Positions 56,343 to 64,000 of a stretch of 64,000 nucleotides of DNA are shown here, piece by piece. Below the pieces are notes generated by a model. That model made no database searches and was not told where the DNA came from. It saw only the letters and a program-made list of their open reading frames with translations. Each line of letters begins with the position of its first letter. The first letter of the stretch is position 1. A program made the translations under genes and the position numbers. Source of the stretch: Yamagishiella unicocca (Eukaryota > Chlorophyta > Chlorophyceae > Chlamydomonadales > Volvocaceae); NCBI GenBank assembly GCA_003116995.1, contig BDSL01000056.1, forward strand, positions 124,001 through 188,000, in the 5' to 3' direction.

Positions 56343-59300
56343 TCAAGCCTCGCCTCGCCGCCGCTGCGTCAGGATGGGGAACTCGCCGCGGTGCCGCTGA
56401 ACCCACCCGTACGCCCTGTACGAAGCCAGTACGGCGGACATGAAGGGCGCCTCCGCGCACGGCCAGGGGTCCTCCCAGTCGTGCCGTACCGCGGCCAGCG
56501 GCGGCGGCGGCGGCACCCACGTGGCTCGTTGCGCCAGCGCCGCCGCCAGCAGCCCGCCGCCGAGCGAGTCTTTGGTTTCCAGGTACCCGTACGGCGCGGC
56601 TTCGGAACGCGGCAGCGGCACCCAGCCGAGGACTCCGGCCTCCTGCGCCTCCTTGTATGCTGCGGCTCCCGGGCCCGCGGCGGCCTGCGACTTGGCGGTG
56701 GCGGCGGCGGCGGCGGCCAGCAGCTCCTTAGCACAGACCGCCTCTAGCGCAGGGTGGCGATCGATGGGCAGCCCCGAGTCGATGGTCTTCGGGGCGGCAC
56801 AGGGGATGCGGGGGAGGGGGGGCGGTAGGGAGGTGGGGCGGTAGGGGGGTGGGGCGGTAGGGGGGTGGGGCGGTAGGGGGGTGGGGCGGTAGGGAGGTGG
56901 GGCGGTAGGGGGGTGGGGCGGTCGTCTCGGCGATGGGGTCTCGAGGAAGACCCGCCGTAGGTGCGAGAAACACCGGCGGGGGAGGTCATGCGCATCAAGG
57001 TGCACCTCCGCCTCAGCTCCGTGGGTATGAGAGCTGGCAGCTTACAGGTCTCCAGGTCTCCAGCCGGGGTTGCGGGGCATATGCGGGGAGGGGACAGCCA
57101 GCCGCGGCAGGCGGGGTACCGTACCACAGTACGACACAGGTTAAAGAACTAACCCAAACATATATAGTGTGCTTATGGCCACCATTTCCCATGAAATGCG
57201 GTATCGCCATGGCCGCGCGGTGGAGCGCCACACACACCCGCAAGTACCCCTCCATGTCATCGAGGGGGCAGCTGCGCTGCACCCGAGGGCCGTCGACGTC
57301 GTCGTCGCCGCCGCCGTCGCCGCCGCCGTTGTCCCCGCCGCCGCCGTCGTCGCCGTCGCCGCCGCCGCCGGTAGCCGGTTGCGGCGGCGGCGGCACTACC
57401 AGAGGGCATATGCCGTCCATGCCGCCGCTGTCGGTGCCGTTGGCAGAGCTCGAAGCTGGCGGCACGGCACGATCATCTGGCGGCGGCACTGCCGCCGTTG
57501 CTGGGCCGCCGTCCCTGCCGGCCCAAACGAGGCTCCGAAGCCACGATCCCCATCCCCCCGCGGCCGCCACCGTCACTGTCTCGTTGGCGTCCTCGGCCCC
57601 CCACCTCCACACGACCCCGTCCTCCTCGGCTGCCGCCGCTGCCGCCGCCGCCGTCACCGCCGCGGCGGCGGCGGCGCCTCGGCCCGCTTGCACCCTCCTG
57701 CCGCCCGTCTCACGCCAAGCCTCCCTGGAGCGGTTGAGCCACTGCGCCGTGAGAAACGGCTGCGGCGACGACGACTGGGCCGCGGCGGCGGCGGCCGGGT
57801 TGGCGGCGGCGGCCGCGGCGGCGGTGGGGTTGGCGGCGGCGGAGGTGCCCCACTTGATACCGCCGGAGGCGGCGGTGGCGATTCGAAGTGAGTCATCCGG
57901 CACGCAGTAGTCCCATGGGACGCCCCGTGTGGGTCCGGGGTTGTCGTGCGCCAGGAAGTAGGAGGCCCACCTGGGTTTGAACAGGGGACGCGGCGCATGA
58001 GCGCAAGAATACATGCACAAGCAACCCCTGGCTGACATACCATTCTGTCCTGTTATCGTTGTTATCGTTGTTATCGTTGTTACCGTTTGTCGGTCCTGAG
58101 CAAGGGCATCGGTAGCTGCGGCCCCGCAACGCCTTCCTCATGCACCGGTGACGCACAACGTACCCGCAGCCGCAGCCCCGCCTGCGACGAGCATACCCTG
58201 AGCGCCGCCCAGCATCGCATGCTCCCCCGCCCCTCCCCGCCCCCCTCCCCCGCCCCTCCCCGCCCCTCCCCGGCCCTCCCCTCCCCGCCCCTCCCCGCCC
58301 CTCCCCGCCCCTCCCCGCCCTCCCCGCCCCTCCCCGCCCCTCCCCCGCCCCTCCCCCGCCCCTCCCCGCCCCTCCCGCCCCTCTTCCACGGGATCTCTTC
58401 CCCCCCGCCCCCACCCTCCTCCAACCCCCGCCCCCACCTTTCTCCCCCCCCCGCCCCCACCCTCCTCCAACCCCCGCCCCCACCTTTCTCCCCCCCCGCC
58501 CCCACCCTCCTCCAACCCCCGCCCCCACCATCCTCCAACCCCCGCCCCCGCCCGGCCCCGCCCCCCCGCCCCCACCCTCCTCCAACCCCCGCCCCCACCC
58601 TCCTCCCCCACCCGCCCCCACCCTCCTCCAACCCCCGCCCCCACCCTCCTCCCCCCCCCGCACCCCCCCCCGCCCCCACCTCTGGGTCATCGGCGCCGTC
58701 AGCAGCTCCAGCCGGTGAGGCTCCTGGTCCACGCGCATCTTGTCGATGGTGCGGTGCAGGAAGGCGGGGCGGACCAGACCCGGCAGCGTCACCAGCAGCG
58801 ACTCGCCGGGCCGCTGAGGCCGGCCACTGCCGCCGGGGCGGGACGCCGGCTGCGGCTGCGGCTGCGGTGCCTGTTCGCCCTGGCCCGTTCGCGCCTCCGT
58901 TTTGGCCGCTGTTGGGAGCTGCGCCTGGGTGCCCTGGCCCTGCGCCTGCTGCTCCGTCGCGAGAGGTAGGTCGGCCGCGCGTGTCGTAGGGCCCACCTGC
59001 TGCTGTTGCTGCTGCTGTGGCTGCTGTGGCTGCTGCTGCTGCTGATTCTGTGGCTGCTGTGGCTGCTGCTGCTGCGGCGGCGACGACGGCTGCTGCTGAC
59101 CGTTCGCTGCGGGGTTCGAGCTCTGCACCAGTTGGCGGGCGGTGTGGTGCGGAACGGCCAGCGGCCCTGCCGCCCGCCGCTCCGAAACCGACGAAACTGA
59201 CGAAACCGACGAAACTGACGAAACCGACGAAACTGACGAAACCGACGAAACTGACGAAACCGACGAAACTGACGAAACCGACGAAACTGACGAAACCGAC

Positions 59301-62300
59301 GAAACTGACGAAACCGACGCGTCCCGTGCTATCCCCGCTCCGGCCGCCTGCTGCTGCCGCTGCTGCTGCCGCCCCGCCTGTTGCTGCCCCTTACCTTGCG
59401 AGGCGGCAGCAGTAGCAGCAAGTGTGGATGCAGCTACAGCCCCGACCTGGTCACGTCCGCCGCCCCCGCCAGCCCCGCCCTGGCTCTGATCGGCGCCGTC
59501 GGAGCCGGCGGCGGCGGCGGCAGCGGCAGCGGCGGCGGCGGCAGCGGCAGCGGCGGCGGTGACACCAGGGCCGGCGGCCGCTGCGTTGCTGCTATCTCCC
59601 GCCGCGCCCGTCTTGACGACGGCGCCGCTGACGCCGTACACGTACGGCACGTCCTCCAGGTGTTGTACGAAGCCGCCGAGCAGCCAGCCAGGGCCTGCCT
59701 TGTGGGTGGTTTTGGTGAGGAGCTTGTCGGGCGACCAGTAGAGGTAGGCGGCTGGTGACGGGGGGGAGGCGGGGGAAGGAGACAGGGCGGGGCGAGGCGG
59801 GGGTGTATAAAAACCGTTTTACGCAACGGGACAGGAGAGTTGGCGCATAATCGTCGGACACCAATTTTGTGGGCGCATGCTGGAGCACTGGAACTGACTA
59901 CCGAGGCGGGGGTGGTGTGAAAACCGGTGACACGAAAAACGACAAGATCGTGGGCGCATGGTCGGCGGACAGCGAGGCGGGGGGGCCCGGTAGGTTACAC
60001 CAGAGGGTAGATAGGGGGCTGGAAGGGGGCTGAGGGGGCTGAGGGTGTAAGGGGGATAAGGGACATTTCTAGATCGAGAAGAATTCCGAGTACGCGTTTG
60101 CAACATGCAGGGGGGAAGTTGCAGGCCAGGAAACTTCGGTGGACGGCGGTTGGGAGTGGAGGGCGGGGCGGAGGGTGGGCGTCGCTGGGGGTTTAAGGAC
60201 ACAGCAGGCGGCGGGAGTAGTCGCAGCTGACGCCTGCGGTGCAATTGTCAGGTCGGAGCATGTATGGGGCTCGTTCTGGACCGGAGTCACAAGCGCGCCT
60301 GGGACCCGCAGTCGCAGCAACACACGTGCCTACGCTATCCTACCTCCTGTCCCGCCTTCCTGGGCCTGTGCTGCCCTTTGCTCCCCGCTTCCGACATAGC
60401 CTGCCGACGCACGGGGGTTTCCTGTCGTAGCCTGCCGACGCACGGGGGTTTCCTGTCGTATCGTCTCCCCCCCGGACCCATGCCGTGTAAACGGGTCCTT
60501 ATATATGCCACCCCTGGGACAGCCGGGTCCTTATATATATATGCCACCCCCGCCCGGGACAGCCGGGCCCTTGTGCCACCCCCGGGACAGCCGGGTCCTT
60601 ATGCCACCCCCGAGACAGCTACAAAACACACACACGCCACTCACAAGGCGGTACGGCCACTTGGTTGTAGCAGTGCGCCTTCCCCACCAGAGTGAACGCC
60701 AGCCAGAAGGTGTCCTTGTCACCCCACAGCAGCGGCCGGTTGGCGGCGGGGTGGCGGTTGAGGAACAGCAGCGCCTGCCGGGCGAGCAGGCGGAGGGGGG
60801 TGGGGGGGCGGGCGGGATCAAGCGGGGTACGGCACCTGCCAGCAACAAGGGCCGCAGTGTCAGCGCTCTTCCTCACCTCCCCTCACCAGGTGCCCCTCCG
60901 CCCCTTCCGTGAGCGCCCCAGTCCGGTCGCATGCATGGTAGGGTCTCGGAGCCACACAGGCGATGAAATACAACCCTAAATGACTTGTCTTAAATGACCC
61001 TTATCGCACTGACCAGCTGCCCACTGCATCAAAACCCACATTCCCGCGTCCATCCAAACCCAACACGTCTAACGCCCCCGCTGATCTCCCCGGCCCCCAG
61101 CTATCTAGCCTTCGCGGCCCCTCACGCCAGTCCAGTAGCCTGCGCGCGCGTCCAGGTGTCCGAAGCCTATCCACCAGCTACATTTCCCGCGTCGAGTTAC
61201 CGGTTCTTTTATGTACCCCCAGCTATCCTACCCATGTCACGTAACCGGGTTTAGTGCCACCTCTCGCCCCCCCCCCCCACACACACACAGCAGCCGCAGC
61301 ACCCAGCCCCGGCGTCCAGCAGCCACAGCAGCCGCAGCACCCAGCCCCGGCGTCCAGCAGCCACAGCAGCCGCAGCACCCACCCCCGGCGTCCAGCAGCC
61401 ACCGCAGCCGCAGCACCCAGCCCCGGCGCCCCGCCGCCGTCCCGGCGGCCCGCGGCCGCCGCCGTCGCCCCAGCGTACCCCGCACTTGTAATACGCCGCC
61501 GGCCCGCGACCGAAACACTCCCTAGGAAACTGTTCCCGACGCCACGCTCTCCGCCCCCCCCCGCCCCTTCGCCCACCCGCGCACCCGCCATTCGCACACT
61601 GTCTCCTCCCACAGCCCCTTCTCCCCCTCCCCGCCTGGACCGCCGCTCTCCCCCGCGTCCCTCGTCGCCGGCGTCGCACTGTGGCGGCGCCGTCCTCGCT
61701 GTGGCAGTGCTGTGGGGATCCGACCAGCCCGGACCGCGCACTGCCTCCCCCGGTATCCCGTCTCCTCGCCTGCTAGCCTTGCCCCCCCTGTCCCGCATCT
61801 TCACGCCCCATATTTTCTCACTTCCTCCCTCCGTCATACAGGCCTCCGCCGTACAACGCCGTACGCCGCCGTACCAGCCCGCGTACCCGTCTCCCCGTAT
61901 ATCCGTCCTCCCCTTTCCTGCCTCCGCCTCTTTCGCCGCGCCGCTGGGGCCTCTTCGTTGCTTTGACCCCTGTCCACCCGCTCCGCGCCTGGATGTTGTT
62001 CCTAACGCCCCCTGCTGCCCCTTGCCCGCATGCTTCGCGTCGACCGCCTTGCCCACCCGCTCTGGGCCCTGGCCAGGTGAGTTCCGCCGCTGGGTTGGGC
62101 CTCGGTTCTGGTAGTTTTTTGCTAGTCGTTGCGTTCTTGTCTGCGGGCGTCGGGACCTGCGTCTGGGCTTTCGCGTCCCCCATGGCGGCGCGGCGCGGCT
62201 TCGGCCTCCTCTCCTGGACGACCGCTGACCTTCTCTGGTAATGACCGGCTTCCTCACGCATCTGGTCGGTATTCGGGCGGGTCGGGACTGGGACTCCGAC

Positions 62301-63110
62301 TAGGACTGGGACTGGGACCGGACCGCGATGTCCGCTCTCCCATAGCGCACCAACTCCCACAGTTCTCCTGCTAGCGCCCAAAACCGGTTCTGCGAAAAGT
62401 TTCCGTGCGTCGCGCGGGGTCCTCGCTTCCTTTCGTCTCGCCGTAACTCCCCCCCCCACACACACATACACACACCTCAATAGCGTCCAAGTGTCTTGCG
62501 CGGTCAATCAGCAGCTGCCCGCTCTCCGCGTCCCGCCGCCCGAAGCCCAGACCCATGTTCAGCACCTCCTGCATGCCGCAGCCGGGAGGGCGGTTGTACC
62601 AACCGTCTCCTAATCGGTTCTACTTTTTCCAGTGCCGACCTACTTAAAATTCAGGTCATCATATTCCTCCTGTTCGCCTCTATAAACGGCTTGGTCAAAG
62701 GTACGGGTCTCCTCTTATATCGCTGGGAGGGCGGCCGCAAGCAAGGGTTTGTGGAGGGAGGCAGAGACAGAGGGGAAGGGCGCGCCACCCTCGCAGTCGG
62801 CACACACTCGACGGGTACAAAACCCTAGACTACACAAACCCGCTCATCAGATGCAGTGACATCGCTGCACTTGCCGTGGATTCGCGGATTCTCTTATCAA
62901 ACCCCCACCCCCACCGGGCCTTCTTTGCAACGGGCACCCCGTTCCCGCACTCCATTGTTTCCAACGGCACCAGGTACCGAATTGTTGCTCCCCCCAACCC
63001 CCACATGTGCGCACGGCGCCAACCCCACCTCGGCCTTGTTGCCGATGATGCCGTACATCTCATACACGCGCCTCGATGCCTGACCGGTCCACGCGTCGGG
63101 CCAGAAGAGG
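56343..63110 (-). CDS. GT71/MNN1-like glycosyltransferase (5' end not found)
   Basis: Exons 63110-63029, 62568-62476, 60774-60645, 59751-58680, 57970 to about 57250, and about 56785-56343. Phases agree through the fifth. Landmarks of the MNN1/GT71 fold are LFWPDAWTGQ, ESGQLLIDRARH, WGDKDTFWLAF and GWLLGGFVQHLEDVPYVYG. After an insertion of about 250-300 residues (Ala, Gln, and a Ser-Ser-Val repeat) come VRPAFLHRTIDK and RWASYFLAHDNPG. The last exons are Ala/Gly-rich with MEGYLR and WEDPWPCAEAPFM. Yeast members are Golgi alpha-1,3-mannosyltransferases using GDP-mannose; algal substrates are unknown. The N-terminal half of the catalytic domain must lie upstream, partly or wholly beyond the window. 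The fifth donor and sixth acceptor are uncertain. Confidence 0.8.
58230..58680. repeat. C-rich/G-rich minisatellite intron
   Basis: Repeats of (ctccccgcccc)n, then ccgcccccaccctcctccaa plus ccc. On the coding strand this is runs of GGGG separated by short linkers, starting right at the donor of the large GT71 exon. Strongly G-quadruplex-like. Confidence 0.95.
59181..59322 (-). repeat. 18-bp in-frame repeat coding for Ser-Ser-Val
   Basis: About seven units of gaaaccgacgaaactgac with strict alternation of the two 9-base halves (gaaacC and gaaacT). On the minus strand it encodes SVSSVSSVS inside the GT71 insertion. Confidence 0.95.
59845..59975. repeat. Dispersed repeat pieces in a GT71 intron
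   Basis: tttgtgggcgcatgctggag (with gtcggacacc before it) is followed about 70 bases later by gtgggcgcatggtcggcgga. The same two pieces occur at 41872-41951 in the opposite order. Confidence 0.75.
61143..61256. repeat. Dispersed repeat piece in a GT71 intron
   Basis: gcgcgcgtccaggtgtccga and acatttcccgcgtcgagtta match 41470-41525. A related phrase (cccatgtcacgtaaccgggt) follows at about 61231. Confidence 0.65.
61292..61425. repeat. 38-bp tandem repeat, about 3.5 units
   Basis: Units of agccgcagcacccagccccg plus gcgtccagcagccacagc start at 61292, 61330 and 61368. It lies in the GT71 intron between exons at 62.5 and 60.8 kb and makes long spurious open frames. Confidence 0.92.
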
Positions 63111-64000
63111 CTGGCCGCGGTGGGGGTGGTGGGTTGGGGTATTTGTGTGTGTGTGGGGGGGGGCCGGCGGCGGGTCAGCGGCCGGCGTCGGGCGGCGCTG
63201 AGGGTTGTCTTTCAGGTGCCACATTCCAGATGCCACAACGACCGTAAGGATGTGCCACAGCGCACGTCGGAACTAGGTCCAAGGAACTGCAAGGTGGCAG
63301 CGTGACGAGGCGACAACGGGCAACGGCGGGGCGCGACGAACGGAAAAGGATCCTGCATCAGTGTCGTACGCAACTGTGCTCCGAAACCGCTGCCGCAGGG
63401 CGGCTGTGTTGCTCGTCACATCGGTGCCGTGCCATGCATCCCAGGTGGTTGCTGGCAGCGTGTGGTTTCGTTTTCATCTGAAAAAAGCGCCGCTCCTGCA
63501 TTCCTCCATTGAGGTGTGTTTGCTCCCTCCCCGAGGGCAGTCTCGCGGGCAGGACGTGGGGAGAGGGCCGTCTGATGGCTCCAGGGGTGACGCGCCGATT
63601 CCCAAAAAGCCGAAACCACTGCTGCTGCTGCTGCTGCTGCTGCTGCCGCTGCTGCTGCTGATGATGACAATGATGCCAATGATGCCAATGATGACGTGGT
63701 AACCTGCTGCGCTGCTCCTGCGACGATGCCGAGCAGGCACAGGGCGGCAGCCCAAGGCACCTCCGCACGCACGTGTACACGGCCCTGTACGGCACCATGG
63801 CCTCTGCGACGGCGGGGGCTACGACGGAGGCCCCTGCTGGATCCAGATCCAGATCCAGATCCAGAACATGACTGGGATCCTGGAAGGCCTCCTCAAGCAG
63901 CCGGGCGCTCCCCCCGCCCCGCCACCCCTAGAGAACGACTGCCGTACATACCGCACCCTCCCCCACACCACACGGGACCTGCCGTACATGCCGTACCCCC
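63111..64000 (-). other. Region upstream of the GT71 exons, possible 5' exon
   Basis: A minus-strand frame running down from about 63905 reads LEEAFQDPSHVLDLDLDLDP (encoded by a gatcca repeat at 63838-63865). It continues to MVPYRAVYTCVRRCLG and on into a Gln/His-rich tract at 63615-63665. It might be a GT71 5' exon, but no family motif confirms it and the acceptor and donor are not fixed. Confidence 0.25.

Noticed and set aside
59017..59489. Plus-strand open frames with TDETDETDE repeats
   Set aside because: They are the antisense of the Ser-Ser-Val repeat in the GT71 exon; the minus frame connects to family motifs on both sides.
61223..62257. 344-codon minus-strand open frame and a long plus frame over the same interval
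   Set aside because: Both are driven by the 38-bp repeat and GC-rich sequence in the large GT71 intron; exons on either side join in phase without them.
63416..63772. Signal-peptide protein starting VRAEVPWAAALCLLGIVA
   Set aside because: It has no ATG (starts at GTG), runs into a poly-Ala frame of a trinucleotide repeat, and another frame over the same DNA is equally open.

Overview
The window looks like nuclear DNA of a green alga of the Chlamydomonas/Volvox group (Chlamydomonadales). The evidence is GC-rich, intron-dense genes with GTGAG/GTAAG donors and short C-rich tracts before CAG acceptors, long Ala/Gly/Gln/Pro runs inside otherwise ordinary enzymes, many minisatellites, and dispersed transposon fragments. 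The species cannot be named from the sequence alone. No bacterial operon logic applies, and I recognised no tRNA, rRNA or CRISPR array.

Layout. From 1 to about 21 kb the DNA is repeat-rich and gene-poor. It holds a near-perfect 85-bp inverted repeat (302-481), a decayed kinesin motor fragment, a 5'-truncated LINE (11450-12672, minus), and three plus-strand members of one unrecognised gene family at about 2.2, 8.2 and 14.3 kb (copies A, B, C). The copies are about 6 kb apart, share start and end motifs, and have one phase-1 intron at an equivalent place. Copy C (660 aa) and copy B (321 aa) can be spliced open from ATG to stop. Copy A keeps frame throughout but carries two in-frame TGA codons.

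From 21 to 64 kb all the genes I can reconstruct lie on the minus strand. In order of decreasing coordinate they are: a GT71/MNN1-like glycosyltransferase (about 63.1 to 56.3 kb, 5' end not found), a GT90/CAP10 (rumi/POGLUT-like) glycosyltransferase (53.5 to 44.7 kb), a GNAT N-acetyltransferase (42.8 to 38.9 kb), a polytopic membrane protein of about 2,130 residues (35.8 to 26.4 kb), and an exon of a further Ala/Gly-rich membrane-type protein (22.5 to 21.4 kb). Exon phases agree across the chosen splice sites, which is the main support for the models. One short internal GT90 exon and the GT71 5' exons are not located.

Mobile and repetitive DNA fills introns and spacers. One dispersed family with a terminal sequence gtaacggttacagtgg has a copy with both inverted termini (55259-55675), a partial copy in a GT90 intron (from 45154), and fragments near 0.9, 6.1, 26.2 and 36.7-37.3 kb. 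The interval around the GT90 5' end (52.3-56.1 kb) is a nest of inverted repeats. The two adjacent glycosyltransferases could both act in secretory-pathway or wall glycosylation, but that is inference from family membership and proximity only.
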